Below are positions 50,032 through 61,581 of a stretch of 64,000 nucleotides of DNA, one piece after another. Numbering within the stretch: the stretch's first letter is position 1; the number at the start of each line of letters is the position of its first letter. Both the position numbers and the translations under genes were made by a program. The stretch is from Klebsormidium nitens (lineage: Eukaryota > Streptophyta > Klebsormidiophyceae > Klebsormidiales > Klebsormidiaceae), in assembly GCA_000708835.1 (NCBI GenBank), contig DF237326.1, positions 22,141-86,140 of the forward strand, in the 5' to 3' direction. Below the pieces are notes generated by a model that worked only from the letters and a program-made list of their open reading frames with translations, was not told the DNA's origin and searched no databases.

Positions 50032-50384
50032 GAGGCGTCTTACATGGAGGGTGAGTTGCCGACGGTAAATGGTAACTTACCGGGCACTGTCGCAACTTTG
50101 CAAGTACCGCCCAGACTTACCGTGGGCTCGCCGCAATCCGCGATTTACATGGTCCGAGGGTAAGTCGATGGTAAGTCCCGATCGAGGCCAAATTCGCACT
50201 CATTTCGGACTTACCACGACTTACCACGAGTTACCTCATCGATTTCGATGAGTTAAATTGGGGCCTACTTTACCGTCGGTAGACTCGACTTACCACGGTA
50301 AGTCGCTACCATGTAAAAGGCAAGTCGTGGTAAGTCCGAAATTCGACTTTACGTCGGAACTTTAACCTCCATGTAAAACGCCTC
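50032..50384. mobile_element. MITE with nested inverted repeats, 353 bp
   Basis: Terminal inverted repeats GAGGCGTCTTACATGGAGG (50032-50050) and its complement with one mismatch (50366-50384). They are flanked by ATT on both sides (50029-50031 and 50385-50387). A second inverted pair lies inside, built on GACTTACCACGACTTACC words (around 50209-50232 and 50312-50338), so most of the element can fold into one long hairpin. Superfamily is unclear: a 3-bp ATT duplication is not diagnostic. Confidence 0.7.
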
Positions 50385-51101
50385 ATTATCTGGCATCAGT
50401 GATCACTGGTGTCAGTGTCACTCTGGAGTGGGTACCTACCTACCTAGTACGGTACCTACCGTAGGAAGGACCGTGACCGTTGGTTGGGCGCGCTGTCGCG
50501 ACGGTCGAGTCTACCTAGTACTGTCTTCCCCTTCTCTTTCCATCCTCCTCGTACTCGTAGGAACTTGGAAGTCATGAATCATGCCTACCATGGTATGTCT
50601 GGTACCATGCATTATTGGCACACCTACGGTTCAACTTCAAATGCAAGGCCAAGATCTCTTCGAGTCCGGCATCAACGTGCTAATAGTATTATACATGTAC
50701 CGTATCTCTCCATGGGCACAAGTAGACACAATCTAGGAACAGAAGCAATGCCATGTTGCTGACCCTTGACGATTCCATGTAAGCTTACCTTCATCGTTCA
50801 ACGCTACCATAGTGTATCCCTTCCCCTCAAACAAGGATCTCAACCAGATTTTCTCCTCTGTACGACGGTCGGCATGATCTGTCTCTCCCCTATCCTTGGT
50901 GTTCCAACATTCTGTTGTTCACCTTGTTCCTTTTCTCAAATTCACTCGCGAAATTCTTCGTCTTTTGTTCTGGCTCTCGTTCGTGCAGTGGAGCGCCCAT
51001 GCACAACTTTGAGGTCTAGATGACGCCAAGTCGAGTGTACGCTTCCTGATTGCCTGCTGCATGCAAGTAGACAAGAAGGGCATATCACAACGGGCTAGAA
51101 G

Positions 51102-54100
51102 ATGGCAACGAGGAAGAGAAAGGATGAGGAGAATGCAGTGAGCGACGATGAGACACTGAGCATATTTAGTGAATCTGCTGATTCAGAAGCAGGCGGCCAC
51201 AGACGAGGATGCTCGCAGTAAGTCCTGCCCTTTCATAGTGATACGCATCCTCCGCTTTTTGGCCACGAGGAGTGCGCACTCTGTTTGAGCTGCTTCCCCT
51301 CTTCCCGTGCCAATCACTTCACCAACATGTCTTGCCACAGCATTCGCGCTGTTGCGGGCTGCCCTCCCATGCGTTGGCCCTGGGAGGATTGGGCCATTTT
51401 CTTATGGCCTTGCCTTTGTCTTGGGTTACAAATAAGTCACCTGCTGAAGCCCAGCTTGGATAGTTCCTCAGCTGCATTCAGATGCATATAGGCTCACCAA
51501 ATACTGGCAGTCGCGCAGCTGACTTCCGCAATGCTCACCTGCATCAAACAACTTGAAGAGCTCCTAAGAGAAGAATACATCAAGAATGGTGTTCCATGCA
51601 TGATCGCTTTGTATTAGGCCCAGTTGCTGCTTGCCCTTCTTCTCACCTGCGGCTGTGTTGTCTGTCCAGGTTGCAAGCGCAGGTGTGCCTGGTGGCGATC
51701 AACTTGGTGACGCTGCTGCTCGGGGTGGGCCTTGTGTATCTTGGCGTGGTTGGCAAGCAGGCTGCCAGGGATGCAAGTGAAATCACCACCCTGGTGCTCC
51801 CAGGCGCATCCCCCCCGGACCAGGTGGGATCGCAGGTCGTGCACCGGTGAGGCCAGCTCAGAGGTCTGCCACACGGGTTGGGAGGATGTATGTCTCTAAG
51901 GCAGATGCAGAACTCTGTGTCTGCGATATCCTTCACCATGTTCATACCGTACGAGGGGCTCAGATACTTCACGCTGAAAGCGCCCCAGCAAAACGCCTGT
52001 GTCAGCCAAGCGTCTGCCCCTTCCTCGCGCTCTGAAGTCTGTGCCAGCTAATTGCAGGAGTGGGGCAATCTCCTAGAACAGTAGCTTCTGCTGAGCGGCT
52101 GCGCTTACGCCTGCCTAGTTCCTCTTCTGCAGGATGGGGCGGCAAATGGGGGAGTTCACGGCCGAGTACCCTCCGACGGACAGTCCGCCACAAAGCAGCA
52201 ATGCGACAGCGCCTGCCCCTGCGGCGGAGCAGCAGAAGTTCCTGGCTCGGGAGACGTGGCTGTCCCTCTGGGTGCTGGGCGATCCTTACAACTGCCTGGT
52301 GAGCTGGCTCCGTCCTCCTACGTGCATCAGCCAATGGCGGTTGAGCTGCCAGATGCGTCGTTGTGTGGCTTTTGTTACCGCCTGGCTTGGTCTAGTGGCA
52401 GATTGTGTGCGTGGCTGACACCGCGTGTCCTCCGGCGCAGGTTGGCTTTGGGACGGGGCTGGTCATCCTGTCGCTGGTGGGCCTGTACAGCGCGTGCAGC
52501 AACGACCGGCACGGCCTCTTCCTGTACTACACGGGCCTCATGCTCCTGGCGGGCACCCTGCTCTACCTCGGCGTCTACTGCCTGCTCTTTGCGGACAACG
52601 CACGCCGCTTTGAGCTGCTCTACTACATGCACCGTGCGCCCGCTGGCCTGCCCAACTCGCAACAAGCCGTGCAGGAGCGCGCCATGGCCAAGGTGCGGCC
52701 CCACCGCAGGCTACGGCTACAAGCGCTGTGCGTGGCCGCTGCGTATCAACACTTGCAGAGCAGCGGGCGGTACTGTTCACTGGCCATCCTCACTTAGGCA
52801 ATTGCTCGCTGAGCTTGTGGCGTCTGCAGCAGCGTCTTGGTGGGTGAGCCCGCAAGCAGAGGTTGTGTTGCCAGCTTTGACCGTTTCCCCCGTTGGTGCA
52901 GGTGGTGCGCGCCCTGGCATGGGCGGGCAGTCTGTGCGTGGTGACATCGGCGCTGCTGGCGGGGGGGCTGTACTGCAGCAGCGCGCAGATGGGGCATGGC
53001 TACGCCGCCAAGCGCATGAGCATGGCCATGAACCTGGTCACGGTCGTCCTGGGGGGGGCCCTGCTCTACCTCGCTATTCTCACCAGCCAGACAAATGCAG
53101 GGTGAGGGAAACAAGGCCGGCATGGGCAGGAGTAAATGCACGAGGCAGCTCCTGTGCTAGGCTTTAGCAATCTGTTGCAAGTATGCGGACGAACGGACGG
53201 CTGATCTTACTTCCCACTCATGAAAGCTTTCGGCAGCAATACACTGCCAAACTTCGGAAGCAAAGAGCAAACTCTTGTTGTTTGGTAAAATCGTATTTAC
53301 AGCTCCTCCTGAGGTACACGAGTGGAGTGTATTTTCTTGGAGTACGCTTCGTTATCTCAAGACTGCCCTTTGTTTACTTGGTCGTCCTGATCCGCTTCGT
53401 TGCAAAGCTAAAATCACCCCCACACGGAGTGCCTGGTGTTCTGGAGGGGCCCTCGCAGAAGACTGCTCGCCAGACCCTTGTTCGTGCGCGTGGCAGGGGC
53501 GAGTGGGCTGCCATCATTGTGGCTGCGGCGGGCGCGTCCACGGTGCTGCTGTCGCTGGTGGGCTACTTCGGGCTGAGCCGCCACAAGCGCTGGCTGCTGC
53601 TCATCCACGCCACCTGCCTGTGCCTCATCACTGCGCTCATGCTGGCGGGGGGCATCGCTTGCTTCGTCTACAAGGACCGCCTGCAGTCACAGATCAACAA
53701 CAACTGGCAACTCATCCAGGCCAAGGTCAGCAGCGCCTTGGGGCAGCACTGCCCCTCAACTGGGGCGTTTGGATGACGTAGGCGAACAACATCATGCGAA
53801 CTGGTTGGGAAAGTATGTTGGCAGGCTTGGCAGGTTGTCAAGTGTGTGCTCCAGTCCAGTCGGATTTCTTGCTATGCATAGTAGGGGCAGCAGACTGGAA
53901 AGCGCCCTTGCGCACTGCGCCCTCTCTCTGCGCGTCAATCTGTTGTTCGTGGCGTGCGTGCGCTACAAGGTATTTAGTCGTGGTGGTACTGCCACCAAGA
54001 GAGGCCACAGGCTTATGGTCCTGGTTGCTCCTCTTCCGTAGTGATACTCGAGGTGGTGGCACTCTTGACGGGGGTATGCGTCGGTGGCAGGTGACCAACA

Positions 54101-54761
54101 TGGACCAGCAGAAGGTGCTGGCTGCGCTGTCGTCGCACCTGGTGATGATCGGCGTCTTCTGCCTGCTGCTCATCGCGTGCCTGCTCTTCAACCTGTGCAC
54201 CAGCGTGCACACGCTGCGCACGCACTGGCGCCACTGGGACAGGATTGCCGGCATGGACGCCGACCTGCATGCCAGGCCCAAGTACCGCAAGGCGCATGTT
54301 GCCAGCGAGGTGAGCAGGCGGGCAGAGCCTGGCGTCAGCGAGGACGTGTCGGAGCATGTGGGTCGTGCAAGCAGGCTTTTGTGACGATGCTGGACGTGAG
54401 CTTGGTCTGACAAGCTCCATCCTTAATACTCAGAACGTCAGCAGACAACCTCTCTAGAGCACAATCGCACTCCCCTCAAGTCTACAGGACGTCCTTGGAT
54501 TAGCAGACACATATACTGTTAATCTCAAGCAGTGGCTCGTGTGCATCGCAGGGCGACGAGAGTGACGACGACTGCACGTCTTTGACCACATCCGGGAAGC
54601 TCGGAAAGGTTGGGGTGCAGGGGAAGACCCCAGTAATGGAGATGGTGGAGAGAAGTCATCCCGATCTAGAAGAAGTCAATCGTCCTACTTTGAAAGGGGG
54701 GAAACGGTCAGCGAAGGAAGCAAGTACAAAAAACAAAATACCGATCCGCAAGGATAGATAA
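51102..54761 (+). CDS. Tandem tetraspanin-like eight-TM membrane protein
   Basis: Eight exons: join(51102..51217,51670..51846,52133..52298,52441..52692,52902..53101,53497..53725,54091..54309,54552..54761). Total 1569 nt, 522 aa. The N-terminus (1-38) is acidic and Ser-rich after a basic start. Predicted membrane spans: 44-66, 154-172, 178-203, 238-262, 277-297, 308-329, 336-361 and 396-416. The last four resemble a tetraspanin (LSLVGYFGLSRHKRWLLLI, then ACFVYKDRL after TM3). The first four repeat the pattern (INLVTLLLGVGLVYLG versus MNLVTVVLGGALLYLA; LSLVGLYSACSNDRHGLFL versus the TM2-TM3 block). Both second loops are only about 30-35 residues and lack the CCG motif; the first small loop is enlarged to about 85 residues. 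The tail is charged. The homology is judged by eye and function is unknown. A TGTAA lies at about 54890. Confidence 0.85.
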
Positions 54762-57072
54762 CACAGTTGGGGACCTGTTGCAACATTGGTGTTTGAGGGA
54801 GTCTGCAAGCTAATTCGTAAACTAATCTAGTCGTCCAAGTCAAATGCTGATACACACACCACCGTGGCAAAAGCAGCGCACCATTGCTGTAAAGGGTCGA
54901 TCAGGAGTCAACATTGGGGCCGGACCGTTTATCTGAGTCAAAAGGTAAGGCATTGGTTGCGTTTGTTTTCGCGCCTCATGTCAATCTGCACGTTCAAGCG
55001 GACTCGATTGCAATGTTATCATACATGCATGCTCGTTGATGACATGTGCGCTTACTAATGATTCCTAAAGTTTCGTGACATCGGCGTCGCCGAGTTGCCG
55101 GACAAATGATATACGAATATTCACTACAATGCAAATTCCGACATGATGTGCGCATTGATTCAGCAGTTTCGAAATCATAACGTGGTCATGACTTATGCAT
55201 GACTCACCAACATGCAGGCCGGATCACACACATACATACGGATTTAACGAACTCTGACGGAGCATTTTCGGAACTGTCGGATCAAACACATGCTAAGATT
55301 CTTACGACCGGCGGGGGCAGGCTAGACCCACGCAGACACCGGCCAGGCTAAACTAACAAACACACCATGACATGCAATCGAGTGACTAAGTTATGACTCG
55401 AGAGAAATTCATTGAATGAATGGATTGAACGAAACCAATGCTAGCCTGTTCTTGCGGAATCATGTTGATCGAATCATAATATGTATTTCGTATGTTTCGA
55501 TATAGAGCAAGCGCGGCCACACTTATCGGATTTTTCGCGGCGATCTAGCCGCTCGAGCAAGGTTAACCAGCACCGAATTGAGTTTGGCAAGGCGTAAACG
55601 TACCATGCCGGTCTAGACTCTCAGTAGCTCTATATGGGATCAAACAGACCGTATTTTTTATACCATCCTAGATGGTCAGTGAATTTAGACTTCATGGAAT
55701 TTAGGATCACTTAACGACAAGTCTCGCGCAAGGGGGGTTTCCGTGTGAGGTGAGAGCCTAGGCGAGAGTGGACTCGAGATACTCTTGGAGCTGTATCTTC
55801 GATCCCACTGAGTCCGAGATCAAGAGGACAGAGGGGAGGCTGCATGAGGGTGAAGGACTCGGTCGCGGCAGATGATTCAATCACCGTCAACTCCGGGGGA
55901 ACCCCGTTTGTTGGTGGATGTCCGGTCCGACACGGAGGTTAGGCAGATCCCGGGCCTCTGAGTCCGGTCTGCGGCGGAGTCGGCTGTGGACTCAGCGGGG
56001 GGCATGCTGCACTCGTTGCTTCGAGGCCGCTAAGCCTCGAACTTAACTTAAGCGGCCACTGAGACGTACAACGGTCGCGAATCATGCGCCACAAAATACC
56101 CTCGTACGGTAAGTTCGATTCTGTAGCAGTAGAGAATTCGGGCATGCATGCTGCAGGGAGGCCGGGCCCGATTGACATGCTTCTGCGGTCATGATGCCTC
56201 TTCCCGCTGTGCGCGATCCGCTCTGCGAGTTGTTTGGCTGAGATGAGGGCGGCGTCGATCTCGGCTCAAATTAGGCCCTAATATCGATATAGCTCATGTA
56301 GATCGGTGCATGTGCATAGCGCATTGAACATGGCTCGTGCTACTGAGCTGCTCATGCAGAGCATTTTAGGTGCGCGAGGGGCCTCTGGCCTCTGGCAATT
56401 GCCAAGATTTGTTGGTCCAAGGGTCGTGGAGATGTCATGTCACGATGATCGCTGAGGAGTGCAATATTTGAGGTGCCATGCCACTCCGAGTCCGACCACA
56501 CATGACAATCTGAGAATTAATTGGCTCGGCCAACCGTTGCCGCCATGTTTTATTTGTATCATCATTGTCATTGTCATTCAACTATATCTCAGACAGATAT
56601 CAAAGAGCTTGACGGACAAAGATGGATACCAGAATCACCTGCCTTGTGGAGTCACGGAGAGTCTGTGCCGCGCCTGTGGATATATGTATGTCGACAGTAT
56701 GCCGCAATCCGTTCTTGACTAAGAATAAGAATCATACTACAAGTATCCGATCGAACTACATGAATGGTTCACGGTTGCATTCATACTGTGCTTCCAAGTT
56801 GGCCCACCGAGGGTGGTAAAAAATTACAAGATTATTCATCCGGTCTCAGCCTTTTGCCTATCAACCCCAACGATGCCTTCTCAAGCGTACCAAAATATTT
56901 AACACTACTGTATATGGTACAAAACGTCGTATGTACAGGTATGTATCTTGTTCCCTGCTTCCAACAATGTGGTTGCATACTCAAAAGCAAAAGCCAAAGA
57001 ATTGCCTAGTTATTCTCTTTAGAGTTCAAACTTCTCGCAAACTCTACCGCCAAATGCTAGCCTTGGCGCAGA
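54762..57072. other. Convergent 3'-3' spacer, tandem tetraspanin-like / MAF1
   Basis: About 2.3 kb, the longest convergent spacer. After the 3' UTR it turns AT-richer with frequent CATGCAT, GATCG and TTATGCATGAC words. No gene, tRNA or terminal repeat was recognised. The 56459-56722 open frame has no family features. Confidence 0.5.
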
Positions 57073-60000
57073 CTACACATCCATGTCCATGTCGTTCACA
57101 AAGCCTTCATCCTCTTGTTCACTAAACCCTTCCTCAGAAGACAGGGAAGCCTCGTCCAAGGCCAACTTGCTGCATTTGTAGAATTAAATGAGTTCAGCCA
57201 ATCCGATGTTAATCTGTAATGAAGCAGACTGCATTACGAGCAGGGAGACGTTATGCACAAGGTCGTTTGAGCAAGACATGGATGTGAAATCCAAGAAAAG
57301 ATACTGCTGATAAAAGACCCACCTTTTACATCGACAGCTGAAGTAAAGTATCCGCTTCAGCTTTTTGTTGTAGAAGAAGTAATTGAAGGACCAGCTGCAA
57401 ACAGTACAGCAGGAGTAGCTCAGCGTCCAGCCTCATGAGCCCTAAGCATGTTACTTTTGAAGCAGGGCCGCTGCAAAGCGTCAGGTCTTGCGTCGCAATC
57501 AACAATGCTAAGAAAGCGTTTGATTACTAAACACCAACTGCTGAGCATAGGCAGTGCGTAACAAGCAACATGCTTAGCAAGCCCGGCAATGCATGCGAGG
57601 CGCACGCACATGGCCCCCTTCTCTCCGAATGGGTCTCCATCATGATCCGACTTGTAGCTGTACACGTCACAATCCACCAGCTGGATCACCTGCATCATGT
57701 AGGAGGAGGCCAGAGGACTGCGTCATTTAGGATCGGCATGGCAGCGTCGCGCACTGTGTGCACACTTGGCCACCGGCACCCGGAAGCAGTGGGGCATAGT
57801 AGGCAGAAGCAAGGCAGAGCAACCTGCTGGCTGCTTACCTCATCAATGGCACTCCACAAGGCTTCCAGGAAGGAAGTGGAGTCCCCCACATCTCGCGCCC
57901 AGACCTGCGGTGGATGCATGGGGGCTGGGGTCGGTCAAGGCCAGTGCCGCTATGAAGATGGAATACCAGCTGCCGCACTGAGATGGAAGACTGCTGTGCT
58001 CTGGCGACCAAGAAGCGGTTGAAAAGGCACAGCTGTACGATGCAGGCATCAAACGTGTCCTGGATGCCAGGTGGCATCTTCAGAGGTGGCAGTCTTGTCC
58101 TTCTGGCCACTGACCTGGCCTGTCTCCATCAACGAGTTGTCGATGGTCTGCCGAACGGCGGCCACCCCCTTCTCTTTGCAGAAGTGGTGCGCTCGCAGAG
58201 TGCTGAATGCAAAAAGGGGGGGCAGCAGATGGGGATGGGGACGTGCACCGGCCAGCTGGGACAGACATCTTTCAACCCAAGCAACCTTCTTAAGGCTGCC
58301 TGCGGCCCCACCTACTACCGCCCTTGCTGACAGGGCCCACTGCAGCGCCACTAGAGGTCTCCCCAATGATCCACTAATGTCCTTATTGATCGAAGGAATA
58401 GCTTCGATCAAGTCCTTCAACTTTGGTTGAAATGTGTTCAACCAAAGTTAAACACATTCAACTTTGGTTGAATGTGTTTAACCAAAGGCGGAGAAACAAT
58501 GTCCAAAAAAAAGAACTCAAAGGATTCACTTTGAGCAACATGAACTTGAGTGAAGCAGACCAACCCACTCAGAAAAGCACCGGAGAACAAAAGGCAATAT
58601 ACCATTCGCAGGTTTGTCTGCAATTTTTAGGATCACGAAAGGCAAAAATCTGAACACAAGAGATTTGAGAGTACTCCCTAAGCTCGATTCCCAGTCCTAA
58701 CATTGGCACACTAAATCCTACACAATGAGCAAATGTGGTTAAGCATTGAAAGAATGCATATAAATCAATTCACCAAGGACATAAGTCAGCGTGAAAGTGC
58801 TCAGTGCAGCATCTGACTATACTATTAAGGTGGATCATGCACCGGGAGACAACCTGGACCGGTCAAGAAGCTCCTGGGCTGCCCACGGTGGGGCCCCAGG
58901 AGCAGAGGAAATGGAGAGACTTGAACTCTCAGCCCAAAAGGGCAACGGCCAGAAACCGCCTGTCATCCTTTGACAGCACTTCCAGGAAATGTCAAGAACC
59001 ACAAGCATGGGGTACCCGTGCGGCCTGCCAAGCAGAGCAACGCAGGGCATAGCCCACAAAAGCATAAGAGCTTCAGAAAGTTCAGAGGAGAACAGCGAAG
59101 ATACACTGCGGACACACCATCCAGACAGAGCATAGTGGCTGATACTCCTGCAGCGCAGACTTCAGTTAATCTGGGAGATCCTACCTGAAGTCATAATCAG
59201 GGTACATGTGGTTCAGAGTCAGGATTAGGTAGATGAGGGTCTTCCGGCTGCAGAGGACGACAAGAAGGGCAGTTAGGTTCATCGAAAGTATCTATTTCGC
59301 AGAGACACAAACCTCCGCAAATCTGCAGCTGCCAACTGCCTATCCTGCAATGCATTATGCACAGACTTCTAATTTGCTGACCAACTTGAGAGAGTAGGAT
59401 CGACAAGGGATGAGCTGCACCCCCCAAGCTACGCGGCACAGTCCTCAGCTACAAGCAAATCCTGAGATGGGGTAAGTTTCTGGCACACTACCTGGCGGAA
59501 CTAGAGAGGGGTCCAACCGGTGATGTGGCCAGCTCCTGAGGGGACACGGAGAAGGACTCCAAGACCTGCCAGGCAGCACACTAAGAACTGCTGAGGCAGC
59601 GACATTGAGACATGCGGTGCGAGGGCATGGCCGTTGGTAATTTTGAGTCCCAGGTGGCTCAGCTTGACACCATAGGCTACAACATCTTGACTGCAGTTCT
59701 CTCTGCCTGCTTCTGACAGTTGCAAAGACTGGGCAAGAGACTCGCAGCTTACCTCTTGCTCTAGATTTCGGGACAGCTTCTTGTCTATTCCGGCCAGCTT
59801 GCCTGGAAAATAAGTTGGGCATTACAGACCGATGAAAGGGCAAGGTACAGCTGGGGGGGCAGCAGGCGGCCCAATCTGGTAAATTTCGTCACACAAGGCA
59901 CAGCCAACAAGAGCTCAAACCAGGAGCTGCCACAGGATGAGAATGACAGGGCAGGAGTTGCAGGTCGCAGCAAAGGGAAGACCAGAGCTCTACATGCGAC

Positions 60001-60530
60001 AGGTTTTCAATGGGGCTCGGATGTCACTCACAGGAATAAGCCTCAAGATCGCCTTCTATGATGTAGTCTCCCAGATTGACATGCCCCAGGAAGGAATTCA
60101 ATCTGGCGAGGAAGCCACTGTCAGTTCAGGCATACTAGGTCCATCAAGTATGCAGATGACTGGACAGAAGCATCTTGCAGTATGATGTGGTGGATGTGCT
60201 CCTCAGATCCAGGGGCTCCTTGTAGACCTAGCTGGTAGAATATCTGAGTACAGCCCCTTGAACCATGCTGTGGAACTAGAGCCAGGATTCATTCGAGCTT
60301 GGCCACAAATTACTCAAAGCGGCCCACAATCCCCAAGTCAGATGGTGGTAAAGAGAAAGAAGGTCAACAGAAAGATTACCCAAGTCAGCAATCCTAGCAC
60401 TGTGTTCCTCTCATAAACTGCCCTCCAAGAGCTGCTGTTAGAGAGCCACTGAACACTTTTAGCATGCAACACGCAAAATGCTCAACAAAAATACTCACGT
60501 TGCCAATGGCGTATACTCGAGAAACTTCAT
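57073..60530 (-). CDS. MAF1: MAF1, repressor of RNA polymerase III
   Basis: Ten exons: complement(join(57073..57169,57323..57394,57610..57689,57839..57904,58115..58202,59185..59247,59492..59565,59753..59802,60032..60102,60499..60530)). Total 693 nt, 230 aa, the usual MAF1 length. All conserved boxes are present: box A MKFLEYTPLATLN and GDYIIEGDLEAYSCKLAG; box B SRKTLIYLILTLNHMYPDYDFS; box C DCDVYSYKSDHDGDPFGEKG and WSFNYFFYNKKLKRI. The C-terminus is acidic (SLSSEEGFSEQED). The start is fixed by the 32-nt first exon encoding MKFLEYTPLAT. Family role: binds Pol III and blocks its initiation factors under stress or low TOR activity. A 912-bp intron contains tandem hairpins. It is divergent to PAT1. 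Confidence 0.95.
58386..58487. repeat. Three consecutive hairpins in MAF1 intron 5
   Basis: First hairpin: TTGATCGAAG and CTTCGATCAA with a 6-nt loop (58386-58411, perfect 10-bp stem). Second: AACTTTGGTTGAA with TTCAACCAAAGTT (58419-58449, perfect 13-bp stem, 5-nt loop). Third: a near-copy (58462-58487, 11-bp stem with one wobble). The second and third repeat with a 41-bp period. They lie in the largest MAF1 intron. RNA structure or a small foldback insertion are both possible. Confidence 0.75.
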
Positions 60531-61581
60531 GGCTTCTGATGTTGAAGGCCCTGCTGTTATTTGTGCACCGATACATGAACTCTGTCTGCAACTGGTTGTT
60601 TGCAACCCTACACACTTTCGAAACCGGCTCCAAAATCCTCCTCCAACTCAATGCGGGGCAAGAAGAGGTGCTCTGATCTCAGGTTGAACAGCTGGCAGGA
60701 AGCGCTGATCACCATGCAGTCGCCTTTGGAAATCAGCAAGATGCGACTTGAGTCTTGGTTTGCCAGCAAGAAGAAACTTGAATGAATCGAACTTCGAAGC
60801 AAAAGCGCGGCCGCAACACCTGCGTTTAGGTAGGTAGGCAGGTACGGTAGGTACCGTACCTCCATGGTACCTCTGGGGAATCCGGACCTGTCGTGCCCAC
60901 ACCTGGTGAGCCCCATGTGCGGATCTGAACCTTCTATTGAAGCAGAATCTCAGACATCGACGGCGTGCAGGGTGTTCTCAATCCGGGTACCATATAATTT
61001 GAACGTGAGTCTGTGTCGACCTTTGCGCGCACGGTACGGAACCTTTGCTGATTCTGATGCAGGCTCGTGCTAATCAGGGTTTCCCACGGACTTTTGTCCC
61101 GGCCGGCCAGCTGCCGGCGCCCCCCCGGTTCAGCCGGCTCGGTAGTCGGTCCTTGGCTGTACCGGCCAGCTGAGACTAGAGAGTGCCCGCAGTTTCTGCC
61201 GGCTAGCAGCCGGCTGGGTGCCTTCGGCACCGGCCGGAGTCCCATCTCGGCCGGCCAGGTCTAGGTTCTCTTGCCGGCTGTGGGAAACCCTGGTGCTAAT
61301 AATCTTACTTGAAGTTTGAACATGACACACATGAAGGAGGGAGCTAGAGAACGGAGACCCGGATCCTCGTTGTTCTCTGAGGACCAGTGAGGTTACCTAC
61401 CGTATTGAGGAATGTTGCAAACAGGGGTGTCGCCTACAGATAATCTTCAATAGGACGAGGAGCAAGGTGGTTTTCCTTGTTATTGTAGGCTTGAGAGTTG
61501 GTTCGCTGAAACCAACTTCCAAATTAGTGGCAATAGAGCTGCTGAGGGTTTGTTTCAACGCAGCTGTTTAACTGGACAGCC
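60531..61581. promoter_or_regulatory. Divergent promoter region, MAF1 / PAT1
   Basis: About 1.05 kb between two start codons. It contains a palindromic GGTACGGTAGGTACCGTACC patch (60840-60859), the hAT-like MITE at 61075-61292 and another CTACCGTA word at about 61397. No TATA box can be called with confidence. Confidence 0.5.
61075..61292. mobile_element. hAT-like MITE, 218 bp, with perfect 8-bp target duplication
   Basis: Terminal inverted repeats CAGGGTTTCCCAC at 61075-61087 and the complement at 61280-61292. The direct duplication GTGCTAAT flanks both sides (61067-61074 and 61293-61300). An 8-bp duplication with CAGGG-type ends is the hAT superfamily signature. The interior is very GC-rich with repeated CCGGCCAGCTG/GCCGGCT words and no coding frame. 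The intact duplication suggests a fairly recent insertion. Confidence 0.88.

Larger units (their letters stand above)
47887..51101. promoter_or_regulatory. Long divergent spacer, HVA22-like / tandem tetraspanin-like
   Basis: About 3.2 kb, most of it occupied by the four MITE-like elements listed separately. The remainder (48764-49044, 49583-50028 and 50388-51101) contains no gene. Near 50433-50467 is a patch of overlapping ACCTACC/GGTACC words including CTACCGTA. A pyrimidine-rich stretch (50780-50960) precedes the gene to the right. Confidence 0.45.
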
